From: Sediminicultor sp035648055
GTDB lineage: Bacteria > Atribacterota > Phoenicimicrobiia > Phoenicimicrobiales > Phoenicimicrobiaceae
Length of the DNA stretch: 55,665 bases
NCBI GenBank assembly: GCA_035648055.1
Contig: DASRMF010000084.1
Coordinates: 1 to 55,665 of the forward strand
Direction of reading: 5' to 3'
A program made the translations under genes and the position numbers. The notes beneath the pieces were generated by a model. The model was not told the DNA's origin, searched no databases, and was given only the letters and a program-made list of their open reading frames with translations. Of this stretch, positions 45,029 to 52,807 are shown one piece after another. Each line of letters begins with the position of its first letter. Position 1 is the stretch's first letter.

Positions 45029-45104
45029 TGGTGGGCCGTACAGGACTCGGACCTGTGACACCCGGATTAAAAGTCAGGTGCTCTACCAACTGAGCTAACG
45101 GCCC
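45029..45104 (-). tRNA. tRNA-Lys (anticodon TTT), atypical T-loop and anticodon stem
   Basis: 76 nt with an encoded CCA. The acceptor GGGCCGT/ACGGCCC and D-stem GCTC/GAGC are perfect. The anticodon loop CTTTTAA gives TTT. Two oddities: the anticodon stem CCTGA/TCCGG has a U29-C41 mismatch, and the T-loop is TCCGAGT, so position 55 is C rather than the almost universal U. The gene may be diverged, non-functional, or carry sequence errors. Confidence 0.88.
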
Positions 45105-45240
45105 ACAAATTAAAAATACTAAATGCCTACTCGTATCGCGTATTGCGTATCTGGTATCGAGTAAAGAAAAAGAACCAGCAAAAAAAATTTACACTTAATA
45201 TATAATACTATATTTATTCTAAAAATTCTACTATTATTTT
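45105..45240. repeat. Spacer between tRNA-Arg and tRNA-Lys with GTATC heptads
   Basis: A 136-base break in the otherwise tight cluster. It contains TCGTATC, GCGTATT, GCGTATC, TGGTATC and GAGTAAA in 7-base phase near 45131-45165. No separate promoter for Lys-Leu is clear. Confidence 0.6.
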
Positions 45241-45317
45241 TGGCGCGCTCGGAGGGACTCGAACCCCCAACCATCGGATCCGAAATCCGCAGCTCTATCC
45301 AATTGGGCTACGAGCGC
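45241..45317 (-). tRNA. tRNA-Arg (anticodon TCG)
   Basis: 77 nt with encoded CCA and perfect acceptor GCGCTCG/CGAGCGC. The anticodon loop TTTCGGA gives TCG, for CGN codons. The stem GCGGA/TCCGA has a terminal G27-A43 mismatch, and the D-stem GCCC/GAGC has one C-A mismatch. The T-loop TTCGAGT is normal. Confidence 0.94.
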
Positions 45318-45329
45318 AGATTGACAAAC

Positions 45330-45408
45330 TGGGGTGAGCGAGGGGATTTGAACCCCCGACCTCTGGAGCCACATTCCAGGGCTCTAACCAGGCTGAGCTA
45401 CGCCCACC
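45330..45408 (-). tRNA. tRNA-His (anticodon GTG)
   Basis: 79 nt including the genome-encoded extra 5' G (G-1, opposite C73) diagnostic of tRNA-His, and an encoded CCA. Anticodon stem CTGGA/TCCAG around ATGTGGC gives GTG. T-loop TTCAAAT. Confidence 0.97.
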
Positions 45409-45423
45409 ATATTTTATTTTTAA

Positions 45424-45500
<77 letters not shown>

Positions 45501-45513
45501 GAGAATATTACAA

Positions 45514-45589
45514 TGGAGCGGGAAACGGGTCTCGAACCCGCGACAACCAGCTTGGAAGGCTAGTGCTCTACCAACTGAGCTATTCCCGC
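45514..45589 (-). tRNA. tRNA-Gly (anticodon TCC)
   Basis: 76 nt with encoded CCA. Acceptor GCGGGAA/TTCCCGC with discriminator U; anticodon loop CTTCCAA gives TCC. It starts 4 bases after tRNA-Pro. Confidence 0.97.
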
Positions 45590-45667
<78 letters not shown>

Positions 45668-45678
45668 AAACAAAAGCT

Positions 45679-45707
45679 ATTATATAGGAAATATTTATAT
45701 AAGTCAA
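45679..45707 (-). promoter_or_regulatory. Promoter of the tRNA operon
   Basis: TTGACT (45707-45702), a 17-base spacer and a perfect TATAAT (45684-45679) on the minus strand. The predicted start is about 5 bases before tRNA-Pro, so all seven tRNAs could be made from one transcript. Confidence 0.85.
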
Positions 45708-45716
45708 TGAAAAATA

Positions 45717-45800
45717 CAGTAATGAGAAATAAGTAATGAGTAACAAGATTAAATTTCTTAAATTACAATAACAGGCACTTTTTACACGTTACTTACAACT
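45717..45800. repeat. Inverted-repeat element, copy 2 (diverged)
   Basis: Aligns end to end with 8296-8380. Shared landmarks are CAGTAATGAG at the left, an AAATTTC(C/T)TAAAT loop, AACAG, and an ACTT...CACGT...TAC right arm. The inverted repeat here is degenerate, consistent with an older copy. Confidence 0.6.
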
Positions 45801-45836
45801 AAAAACTGATTTCCTTCACGCAATGCTCGATACGAT

Positions 45837-45886
45837 TTATTCTGTCTTCTGATTTCTTTTTTTTCTGTTTTCTTAACCAACTAACT
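45837..45886. repeat. Dispersed TTCTTAACCAACTAAC repeat, copy 2
   Basis: TTATTCTGTCTTCTGATTTC followed by a T/C tract and TTCTTAACCAACTAAC, matching 30501-30548. Confidence 0.65.
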
Positions 45887-45955
45887 ATGTACCCAATGCA
45901 CTATTTTACACGCTCTATGCCATTACACTATATTTTTCTTTGCTCATTACATTTT

Positions 45956-45976
45956 ACTCATCACTCATCACTGTAT
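45956..45976. repeat. ACTCATC heptads overlapping the rdgB stop codon
   Basis: ACTCATC twice, then ACTGTAT. The rdgB TGA stop (45970-45968) falls at the junction of the second and third units. Confidence 0.65.
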
Positions 45977-46570
45977 TCTTTTATTACCGACTATTTCTTT
46001 TATAATATCAACCATCCTTCTCATTGCTTTGCCCCTATGGCTTAGCTGATTCTTAATCTCATCTCCTAATTCTGCAAAAGTCTTATTATATTCTGGAACT
46101 AAAAAAATAGGGTTATAGCCAAAGCCATGCTCGCCTTTTGGTTGAAACCCTATAATACCCTCACATTCTTCCTTCACCATATATGTTCTACCATCAGGGA
46201 AAACAAGTACTGCAGCACAAACAAATTTCGCATTTCTTTTATCTAGTGGAACATCTTCTAATAATTTAAGTACTTTATTTATACGCTCTTCGTCACTATT
46301 TCCCCATCTTGAAGAATATATTCCTGGTTTCCCTTTTAAATAATCAATTTCCAATCCCGAATCATCTGCCAGGCATATTTTACCGGTATACTCTAATGTC
46401 TTCTTGGCTTTTTTAAAAGCATTTTCTTGATAGGTTTTACCATCTTCCTCTATCTTTGGAAGATGCGGAAAATCTTTCATAGTTAAAATCTTTATTTGAC
46501 GACCATCTAAAATATCTTTTATTTCCCTAACTTTACCTAAATTGTTTGTAGCAATAAGTATTTCTAACAT
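45968..46570 (-). CDS. rdgB: XTP/dITP (non-canonical purine NTP) pyrophosphatase RdgB/HAM1
   Basis: A 200-residue house-cleaning enzyme hydrolysing dITP, XTP and similar nucleotides. Motifs are IATNNLGKVREI at the N terminus, ADDSGLEIDYLKGKPGIYSSRW (in parts), EGIIGFQPKGEHGFGYNPIF and the C-terminal LSHRGKAMR. The length is normal. It overlaps rph by 7 bases, and a fused or adjacent rph-rdgB pair is common in Firmicutes. The stop lies in a heptad repeat. Confidence 0.97.
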   Translation of the reverse strand: MLEILIATNNLGKVREIKDILDGRQIKILTMKDFPHLPKIEEDGKTYQENAFKKAKKTLEYTGKICLADDSGLEIDYLKGKPGIYSSRWGNSDEERINKVLKLLEDVPLDKRNAKFVCAAVLVFPDGRTYMVKEECEGIIGFQPKGEHGFGYNPIFLVPEYNKTFAELGDEIKNQLSHRGKAMRRMVDIIKEIVGNKRIQ

Positions 46571-47289
46571 ATCTCTCCCAGTATGTTTTTTTCCTTTTCG
46601 ATTATTTGTTTTATTCCTGTCTCTGCCAACTTAATCAATTCCTGTAAATTTCTTTTAGAAAAAGGCTTACCTTCAGCCGTTCCTTGAATTTCTATTACCT
46701 CTCCTTTTTCAGTCATTACCATGTTTAAATCGACTTGAGCACGAGAATCTTCTTCGTAATTTAAATCTAATAACATTTCTCCATCGACTATTCCCGCACT
46801 AATTGCCCCTACATAATCTTTTATAGGAATTTCAATTATTTGTCCTTCGGCTTTTAAATAATTTAAGGCATCAAATAGAGCAATAAAAGAACCGATAATT
46901 GCTGAAGTTCTGGTTCCACCATCGGCTTGAACTACATCGCAGTCTATCCATATAGTTCTCTCTCCTAATTCAGCAAAATCTACTACCGATCTTAAGGATC
47001 TCCCTATTAGTCTTTGAATCTCGGAAGACCTTCCACTTATTTTGCCTTTAACTGAATCCCTTATATTTCTAATCTGATTCGCTCGAGGAATCATAGAGTA
47101 TTCGGCTGAAATCCAACCCCGTTTTGTCCCCCTTAAAAATAAAGGAACCTTATTTTCAACCGTAGCGGTACATATTATTTTAGTATCCCCCATCTCCATA
47201 AGAGTGGATCCCTCTGCATATTTTACATAATTCCTTTTAACTTTTATAGGTCTTGTTTCGTTAAATTCTCTATTGTTTGATCTAAACAT
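46564..47289 (-). CDS. rph: Ribonuclease PH
   Basis: A 241-residue phosphorolytic exoribonuclease trimming tRNA 3' ends. Family segments are STLMEMGDTKIICTATVE, GWISAEYSMIPRAN, RSLRSVVDFAELGERTIWID (in parts) and CDVVQADGGTRTSAIIG. An upstream ATG at 47301 overlaps the ispA stop and would add MGGE. I prefer the ATG at 47289 because the GGAGG lies within those four codons. The spacing is short (4 bases), so the longer form remains possible. Confidence 0.95.
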   Translation of the reverse strand: MFRSNNREFNETRPIKVKRNYVKYAEGSTLMEMGDTKIICTATVENKVPLFLRGTKRGWISAEYSMIPRANQIRNIRDSVKGKISGRSSEIQRLIGRSLRSVVDFAELGERTIWIDCDVVQADGGTRTSAIIGSFIALFDALNYLKAEGQIIEIPIKDYVGAISAGIVDGEMLLDLNYEEDSRAQVDLNMVMTEKGEVIEIQGTAEGKPFSKRNLQELIKLAETGIKQIIEKEKNILGEIC

Positions 47290-47300
47290 TTCCCCTCCCA

Positions 47301-48161
47301 TTATCTTTTTCTTGTGAGCAAATAATCTGCTAAACTTTTTAATGTTTCCGCTTTGCTATTGAATATTTTTAGAGAATCTTTTGCTTCTTTAATTAACCTT
47401 TCGGATTCGCTCTTTGATTCTTTCATTCCAAATTTAGTAGCATAATTAGGTTTTCCCGTATCCCTTTGGTCTTGCATGATATCGAGCATATCATCAACAA
47501 TTTGAAAAGCTAATCCTATATTTTCACCATACTTGGTTAAAGCTTTAAGCTGCCTTTGGTTTGCCCCGGATAATATTGCTCCTGCCCTAATAGAAAGACA
47601 AATTAGAGAAGCAGTTTTTTTCATGTATAGGTTAATTAAATTTTCTTTTGCGATATCTTCATCATTCAAGGTTATGTCTTCTACCTGTCCTCCCAGCATG
47701 TTTTCAGTTCCAATATAAAAGGATGTTTCTTTTATTACTTTTAAAATAGATTGTTTTTTTATTTCTTTAACTTCCGAATTTTTAATAATTAAGTCAAATC
47801 CAGAAACTAAAAGGGCGTCCCCTGCTAATAATGCTATCGCCTCTCCAAATACCTTGTGACTGCTTGGCTTCCCCCGTCTAAAGTCATCATTATCTATACA
47901 AGGCAAATCGTCATGAATCAGTGAAAAAGTATGAATTAATTCAATTCCACAAGCTGTCTTAATCGTACTTTCAATATCTCTTCCGAACAATTCAGCTGTT
48001 GCCAAAGTTAAAATTGGTCTAATTCTCTTCCCTCCCCCAAAAACACTATAGCGCATTGCTTTGTGAATAATCGATGGTGGTTTTTCTTCCGGCGGCAGAT
48101 ATTCATCTAAGGCCTTATCAATGATATTTTTATTATTTTCCAAATATTTTTCAAAATTCAT
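47301..48161 (-). CDS. ispA: Polyprenyl (farnesyl/geranyl) diphosphate synthase
   Basis: A 286-residue short-chain trans-prenyltransferase making farnesyl or geranylgeranyl diphosphate for isoprenoids. The first Asp-rich motif is HDDLPCIDNDDFRRG at about 83-97, the second is FQIVDDMLD. FGGGKRIRP near residue 41 binds diphosphate. It overlaps xseB by 11 bases, the usual xseA-xseB-ispA order. The dxs gene that often follows is replaced by rph. Confidence 0.95.
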   Translation of the reverse strand: MNFEKYLENNKNIIDKALDEYLPPEEKPPSIIHKAMRYSVFGGGKRIRPILTLATAELFGRDIESTIKTACGIELIHTFSLIHDDLPCIDNDDFRRGKPSSHKVFGEAIALLAGDALLVSGFDLIIKNSEVKEIKKQSILKVIKETSFYIGTENMLGGQVEDITLNDEDIAKENLINLYMKKTASLICLSIRAGAILSGANQRQLKALTKYGENIGLAFQIVDDMLDIMQDQRDTGKPNYATKFGMKESKSESERLIKEAKDSLKIFNSKAETLKSLADYLLTRKR

Positions 48162-48420
48162 TAATTGTATCTCCTCCTTCTTTTTCAGAAAAAGGTTTAG
48201 TTGAATACTTCTCTTCGCCCTCGATTACTAATTGTTCTATTTTCTTTTTAGTTTTATTCAGTTTTTCCAAACATATTTTTGATATATTCATTCCTTCTTC
48301 ATAAGCCTTTACTGATTCGTCTAAGGTTAATTCACCTTCTTCTAATTTATGCACTATTTTTTCTAATTTTCTTAAATATTCTTCAAAAGAAATGTCTTCC
48401 GTTTTTTCCTTGCTTTTCAA
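48151..48420 (-). CDS. xseB: Exodeoxyribonuclease VII small subunit
   Basis: An 89-residue partner of XseA. The conserved core FEEYLRKLEKIVHKLEEGEL and LDESVKAYEEGM occupies about 10-48, followed by a coiled-coil segment. The TTG start overlaps the xseA stop by 4 bases; the C terminus overlaps ispA by 11 bases. The tail after residue 70 is variable. Confidence 0.95.
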   Translation of the reverse strand: MKSKEKTEDISFEEYLRKLEKIVHKLEEGELTLDESVKAYEEGMNISKICLEKLNKTKKKIEQLVIEGEEKYSTKPFSEKEGGDTINEF

Positions 48421-49646
48421 TTTAAAACAGCCTCCTTTTTTTCTACTTTGCTTAATATCTTACCATCACTTATGATAACTTCAATTTTTGATCCAACTTC
48501 AATTTGCTCCAATTTTTTAATAATTTCTTCACCAGGCACTTTTCTGCAGATACTATACCCTCTTTCAATTACTGCCCAAGGACTTAATGATTTCAGTCTT
48601 TGAGAGTCTTTTTTTATCTTTTCTTCGTATAATTCTACTTGATGCTTAATCCTTGAATTTAAACGAGCACTGAATTCATCAATATATTGGTAATATTGAT
48701 TAATTTTATTTTCCGGTCCCTGATATTTAAGGCTTCTAGCTATAGAATTTAATTTTTCAGTTTTTAATTCAAAGTTTCTTTTAACTGCTCTGTTTATCTT
48801 ACTTTTTAATAAAGTTAGGTTATTTATCAGATTATTTTTATCCGGTATAGTCATTTCAGCTGCGGCAGAAGGGGTGGGAACACGCAGGTCAGCCACAAAA
48901 TCCGAAATAGTAAAATCTGTTTCGTGGCCTACAGCAGAAACTATAGGAATTTTAGAGTTGTAGATACTGCGAGCTAATATTTCTTCATTAAAGGCCCACA
49001 ATTCTTCCAACGAACCCCCGCCTCGACCAATTATAATAAAATCTAAATCTTTAAAATATTTATTTAAGAAATCTATCTTCTTTGCAATTTCCTGAGCAGC
49101 AGATACTCCTTGCACCAGGGAAGGTACAACCAAAATCGATAGATTAGGGAATCTTCTCAATGAAATAGTTATAACATCCCTGATTGCTGCTCCGGTAGGA
49201 GAAGTTATTACTGCAATATTTTGCGGAATGAGCGGCAATTTCTTTTTAGCTTCTTCTGAAAAAAGCCCTTCGTCTTTAAGTTTTATTTTCAATCTCTCAA
49301 AAGCTAAATAAAGTTCACCCTTTCCGGACTCTATCATTTCCTTTACATACAGCTGATACTCTCCTCTTTTTTCGTAAACGCTGACATCCCCTCGTACTTT
49401 AACCTTCATACCGTCCCCGGGCATAAATCGAAGATTAGAATTGCTGCCTCTAAACATTACACATCTAATCTGGCTTTCTTTATCTTTGAGCACAAAATAC
49501 ATATGCCCTGAAGAATGCAGCTTAAAATTGGAAATCTCTCCCAATATCCATATATCCTGCAGGTTAAAATCATTTTCAAAAAGCTTTTTTATATATTTAT
49601 TAAGCTTGGAAACTGTATATATTTTTGATTCTGTATAATTATTCAT
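48417..49646 (-). CDS. xseA: Exodeoxyribonuclease VII large subunit
   Basis: A 409-residue nuclease subunit degrading single-stranded DNA. An N-terminal OB-fold has VSKLNKYIKKLFENDF and GEISNFKLHSSGHMYFVLKD. The catalytic domain has VITSPTGAAIRDV, IGRGGGSLEELWAFNEE and the SAVGHETDFTISDFVADLRVPTPSAAAE segment (in parts), followed by coiled coil. It lies 6 bases after nusB. No folD lies between nusB and xseA, unlike B. subtilis. Confidence 0.97.
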   Translation of the reverse strand: MNNYTESKIYTVSKLNKYIKKLFENDFNLQDIWILGEISNFKLHSSGHMYFVLKDKESQIRCVMFRGSNSNLRFMPGDGMKVKVRGDVSVYEKRGEYQLYVKEMIESGKGELYLAFERLKIKLKDEGLFSEEAKKKLPLIPQNIAVITSPTGAAIRDVITISLRRFPNLSILVVPSLVQGVSAAQEIAKKIDFLNKYFKDLDFIIIGRGGGSLEELWAFNEEILARSIYNSKIPIVSAVGHETDFTISDFVADLRVPTPSAAAEMTIPDKNNLINNLTLLKSKINRAVKRNFELKTEKLNSIARSLKYQGPENKINQYYQYIDEFSARLNSRIKHQVELYEEKIKKDSQRLKSLSPWAVIERGYSICRKVPGEEIIKKLEQIEVGSKIEVIISDGKILSKVEKKEAVLN

Positions 49647-49652
49647 AAGCCT

Positions 49653-50075
49653 TTAGTTTATCTTCTTCATAACTTTAGCATCTTTATCTATTTTCCCTAA
49701 AACCCCGTTTACAAAACTAAAAGAACTTTTTGTCCCATATTTTTTTGCTAACTCAACTGCTTCGTTAATAGATACACTTTTGGGTATATTTTCTAAGTAC
49801 AATATTTCATAAATTGCTATCCGAAGAATATTTCTATCAATATTAGTGATTCTTTCTAAAGACCAATTGTTAGTATAATCACTAATTGCCTTATCTATTT
49901 CAGATAAATTACTCATTACTCCTTTAACTAATGTTAGAGTAAATTCCTTAACTGCATCTGAAAATTTATCATTTTCAAAAGTGTATTTAATTGTTTCTTC
50001 TATATTAGCATTCACCAAATCAATCTGAAATAACGTTTTTAAGGCCATTTCTCGGGATAATCTTCTTCCTCCCAT
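49653..50075 (-). CDS. nusB: Transcription antitermination factor NusB
   Basis: A 140-residue all-helical factor that forms the rRNA antitermination complex with NusE (S10). It starts MGGRRLSREMALKTLFQID and has the conserved NIDRNILRIAIYEILYL and SVSINEAVELAKKYG segments. ATG start. A REP-like palindrome (50089-50203) separates it from the upstream Asp23-family gene and lies 14 bases before its start. Confidence 0.97.
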   Translation of the reverse strand: MGGRRLSREMALKTLFQIDLVNANIEETIKYTFENDKFSDAVKEFTLTLVKGVMSNLSEIDKAISDYTNNWSLERITNIDRNILRIAIYEILYLENIPKSVSINEAVELAKKYGTKSSFSFVNGVLGKIDKDAKVMKKIN

Positions 50076-50088
50076 TACTCCTCCGTTT

Positions 50089-50203
50089 ACATGGGGTCAG
50101 GTCTTGCAATGACACATTTTTCATCAATGCTTGCTTGTCGTTAAAAAAATGTGTCATTGCAAGAACTGACCCCATGTGTTGTTTCTGACCCCATGTGTTG
50201 TTT
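50089..50203. repeat. REP-like palindromic element with CTGACCCCATGT motif
   Basis: A long imperfect palindrome: ACATGGGGTCAG then CTTGCAATGACACATTTTT (50089-50121), and its near-complement at about 50143-50177, around a 21-base loop. It is followed by a 19-bp tandem duplication, CTGACCCCATGTGTTGTTT, at 50166-50184 and 50185-50203. The second copy runs into the stop codon of the upstream gene. This motif resembles REP sequences mobilised by RAYT (IS200-like) transposases; no transposase gene is in the window. Confidence 0.8.
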
Positions 50204-50627
50204 AGAAAACTTTTACAAATAAATTTGAGGCGACTAAGTCTTTTCTGCTTTGTATTTTCTTGGGAAACTGTATCCCCTGAACATGAATATCTATTTCATT
50301 AATCTCCGTATCTAATTTTTTTATTAAAACTTCTTTAACTCTATTCTGAATATCCCAGGCTATATCAGGTATCCTTACACCATACTTTATAATAATATAT
50401 AAATTTATGAACGGTTTATTATCTTTTATCTCTACTTTTATATTGCGGGCAGCTTCTTCTGTTTCATTTTCGTTCGTATCTCCCTTTAACATATCGGTTA
50501 TCTCTTTTATAATTGACTTTCTATTTCCGACCACACCTTTAACGTCAGCTAAATTTAAACTAACTATACTCCTGATAGTTTCCTTGGTAATATTTATTTC
50601 TCCCAGATCAGTCTTAACAGTCTGCAT
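50202..50627 (-). CDS. Asp23/Gls24 family envelope-stress protein (YqhY-like)
   Basis: A 141-residue DUF322 protein. The family core TDLGEINITKETIRSIVSLN is at the N terminus, and the second half has INLYIIIKYGVRIPDIAWDI followed by VKEVLIKKLDTEINEIDIHVQ (in parts). In Bacillus the homologue YqhY is encoded by accBC and nusB; here nusB is next but accBC are absent. Its role is not firmly known; YqhY has been linked to acetyl-CoA carboxylase regulation. The stop codon touches the REP-like element. Confidence 0.9.
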   Translation of the reverse strand: MQTVKTDLGEINITKETIRSIVSLNLADVKGVVGNRKSIIKEITDMLKGDTNENETEEAARNIKVEIKDNKPFINLYIIIKYGVRIPDIAWDIQNRVKEVLIKKLDTEINEIDIHVQGIQFPKKIQSRKDLVASNLFVKVF

Positions 50628-50669
50628 TATTATTAACTCCTATTTAGTATCGCGTATTGCGTATGACAT

Positions 50670-50689
50670 GACAGGCGAGTACGCCTGTC
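50670..50689. repeat. GACAGGCG hairpin (efp - Asp23 gap)
   Basis: GACAGGCGAGTACGCCTGTC, an 8-bp stem with a 4-base loop, preceded by AGTATC/GCGTATT/GCGTATG heptads. A related hairpin is at 52751-52772. Confidence 0.65.
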
Positions 50690-50711
50690 CTACTTTTTGT
50701 AGTATCATTGA

Positions 50712-50785
50712 GGGCGTATGCAATACGCCCCTACTTCTTTCTCTCTTTTCTTTTCCTTAACTATATACTATATACGATATATTAT
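50712..50785. repeat. GGGCGTAT hairpin, pyrimidine tract and TATATAC array
   Basis: GGGCGTATGCAATACGCCC (50712-50730) is an 8-bp stem with a GCA loop. It is followed by CTACTTC, a CT-rich tract, TTAACTATATAC and further ATACTAT-type units up to the efp 3' end. The module order matches 44736-44790. Confidence 0.65.
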
Positions 50786-50794
50786 ATGCTGTTT

Positions 50795-51352
50795 TTACTC
50801 CCTTTCAATGTATTTCTTCTCCCTGGTGTCTACTTTAATTACATCCCCTTCTTTTATAAACAAAGGGACTTGAATTATTGCTCCGGTCTCTAAAGTGGCC
50901 GGTTTAAGGGCACCGGACACAGTATTTCCTTTTACGCCGGGCATAGTTTTAATAACTTTTAAACTCATAAAATTTGGTAGCTCTGCACCAACCAGTTCTC
51001 CTTTACAAAATTTAACATCTACATCGTTACCTTCTTTTAACAAGTCAGCAATTTCACTTATCTGTTCTTTGGATAAATAAATTTGCTCATAATTTTCTTT
51101 GTCCATAAAACAATAACCACTACCATCATTATATAGATATTGCATGGTTTTCCTGTCAACTATAGCTTGTTCCATTTTTTCACCCGCTCTGAAAGTTTTG
51201 TCTATAACAAGCCCGCTTTTTAAATTCTTAAATTTAGTTCTTACAAAAGCACCACCCTTACCGGGTTTTACATGCTGAAAATCCACAATACTATATATTT
51301 CACCATTTAAGTCGATAGTTAAACCTTTTTTAAAATCACTAGTTGAAATCAA
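50795..51352 (-). CDS. efp: Elongation factor P
   Basis: A 185-residue three-domain protein that relieves ribosome stalling at polyproline. The N-terminal KOW-like domain has the loop VKPGKGGAF with Lys32 at the modification position, and FKNLKSGLVIDKTFRAGE. The C-terminal OB domains have VIKTMPGVKGNTVSGALKP. Lys32 fits a lysine-modified or unmodified EF-P rather than the Arg-rhamnosylated type. The start is TTG at 51352, 7 bases after GGGGAGG. No modification enzyme gene is in the window. Confidence 0.97.
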   Translation of the reverse strand: MISTSDFKKGLTIDLNGEIYSIVDFQHVKPGKGGAFVRTKFKNLKSGLVIDKTFRAGEKMEQAIVDRKTMQYLYNDGSGYCFMDKENYEQIYLSKEQISEIADLLKEGNDVDVKFCKGELVGAELPNFMSLKVIKTMPGVKGNTVSGALKPATLETGAIIQVPLFIKEGDVIKVDTREKKYIERE

Positions 51353-51398
51353 TATAAAGCCTCCCCTTTTATTTAAATCTCTATTTCCAAATTATATT

Positions 51399-51464
51399 GT
51401 AGGGGCACGATGCATCGTGCCCCTACAACTCATTGCTCATTACGGGCAGACACAAGGTCTGCCC
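51399..51464. repeat. Composite repeat: two hairpins flanking ACT-type units (copy Y)
   Basis: A perfect 28-bp palindrome (51399-51426; half GTAGGGGCACGATG) is followed by AACTCATTGCTCATTAC and a second hairpin, GGGCAGAC-N5-GTCTGCCC (51444-51464), identical to that at 21354-21374. A CTACTTCTTTCTATAC tail reaches the glyA stop. Confidence 0.85.
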
Positions 51465-51475
51465 CCTACTTCTTT

Positions 51476-52705
51476 CTATACAAATTTTTTACAAAAATTT
51501 TCTACTTCTTTTTTTACTTCGTCTTTTATTTTCTGATTTTCCGTATCATTTAGGACCCTGTTTATAAATTCGGCTATTACACCCATATCCTTCTCTTTCA
51601 TCCCACGGGTAGTCACCGCAGGAGTCCCGATTCTTATTCCGCTGGCAACCCAAGGCTTTTGAGGGTCAAAGGGAACCATATTCTTATTCACGGTAATTCC
51701 GGCTTCTTCCAAAGCTTTCTCTGCCTGCTTTCCGGTAATCCCTTTATTTCTTAGATCTACTAACATCAAATGATTATCTGTTCCACCGGATACTAAATTA
51801 TAACCTAATCCTATTAATTTATTCGCCAAGGTTTTAGCATTTTTTATAATTTGTTTCTGATATTCTATGAATTCCGGGGTCATTGCCTGTTTAAAAGAAA
51901 CCGCTTTAGCTGCTATAACGTGCATTAGCGGACCGCCTTGAATCCCCGGGAAAATAGTTTTGTCAATTGCTTTGGCATATTCCTCTTTGCACAAAATTAA
52001 ACCACCCCTCGGTCCTCTTAAGGTTTTATGAGTAGTTGTGGTTACAAAATGGCAATAAGGCACAGCACTTTGGTGAAGACCGGCTATAATCAATCCGGCG
52101 ATATGAGCAATATCAGCCATTAAATAGGCCCCCACCTCATCTGCGATAGACCTGAATGCAGAAAAATCAATTTCGCGCGGATAGGCACTTGCCCCGGCGA
52201 TAATTAATTTTGGTTTATTTTTTATAGCTAAATCTCTTAGATTATCATAATCTATTCGTCCGGTATCTTTTTTTACACCATATGGAATAATATTAAAGAA
52301 TCGACCAGAAAAATTTACCGGGCTTCCGTGAGTAAGATGGCCGCCATGAGAAAGGTTCATAGCTAAAATGGTATCTCCTACTTCTAAAACACTAAAATAA
52401 ACCGCCATATTTGCCTGTGAACCGGAATGAGGCTGAACATTAGCATGCTCGGCCTTAAATATCTTTTTAGCCCTCTCGATAGCTAAATTTTCTATAATAT
52501 CGATGTATTTACATCCACCATAGTATTTCTTCCCCGGATAACCCTCAGCATATTTATTGGTCAAAACTGAACCTTGTGCTTCTAATACCTCCGGGGAAAC
52601 AAAATTTTCTGAGGCAATTAGTTCTATGGTGTATTTTTGACGATTCTCTTCATTTTTTATAGCTTCAAATATTTCTGGATCTACCTTCTTTAAATTACTG
52701 CTCAT
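51476..52705 (-). CDS. glyA: Serine hydroxymethyltransferase
   Basis: A 409-residue PLP enzyme interconverting serine and glycine and charging tetrahydrofolate with one-carbon units. Motifs are ELIASENFVSPEVLEAQGS, KYAEGYPGKKYYGGC, HSGSQANMAVY, and the PLP-binding lysine in TTTTHKTLRGPRGG at about 226. The length is normal. It lies between pepP and efp with repeat-bearing gaps on both sides, so it is probably a later insertion into the pepP-efp order seen in Bacillus. ATG start. Confidence 0.98.
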   Translation of the reverse strand: MSSNLKKVDPEIFEAIKNEENRQKYTIELIASENFVSPEVLEAQGSVLTNKYAEGYPGKKYYGGCKYIDIIENLAIERAKKIFKAEHANVQPHSGSQANMAVYFSVLEVGDTILAMNLSHGGHLTHGSPVNFSGRFFNIIPYGVKKDTGRIDYDNLRDLAIKNKPKLIIAGASAYPREIDFSAFRSIADEVGAYLMADIAHIAGLIIAGLHQSAVPYCHFVTTTTHKTLRGPRGGLILCKEEYAKAIDKTIFPGIQGGPLMHVIAAKAVSFKQAMTPEFIEYQKQIIKNAKTLANKLIGLGYNLVSGGTDNHLMLVDLRNKGITGKQAEKALEEAGITVNKNMVPFDPQKPWVASGIRIGTPAVTTRGMKEKDMGVIAEFINRVLNDTENQKIKDEVKKEVENFCKKFV

Positions 52706-52750
52706 AATAATGCTTTCTCCTTTTAAAATAATTATTTATCTCTACCACCG

Positions 52751-52772
52751 TAGGACAGGCGTCTCGCCTGCC
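52751..52772. repeat. GTAGGACAGGCG hairpin in the pepP - glyA gap
   Basis: TAGGACAGGCGTCTCGCCTG: CAGGCG and CGCCTG form a 6-bp stem with a TCT loop, flanked by TAGGA and CCTA. It is similar to the hairpin at 50670-50689. Confidence 0.6.
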
Positions 52773-52807
52773 TATTAGTTATTATTTTCCATCCCGCCCT
52801 TATATTT

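Larger units (their letters stand above)
45668..45967. other. Gene-free gap between rdgB and the tRNA cluster
   Basis: 300 bases without a supported gene. It holds the tRNA promoter (45679-45707), the second copy of the inverted-repeat element (45717-45800), the second TTCTTAACCAACTAAC repeat (45837-45886), and ACTCATC heptads at the rdgB stop. Confidence 0.75.
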
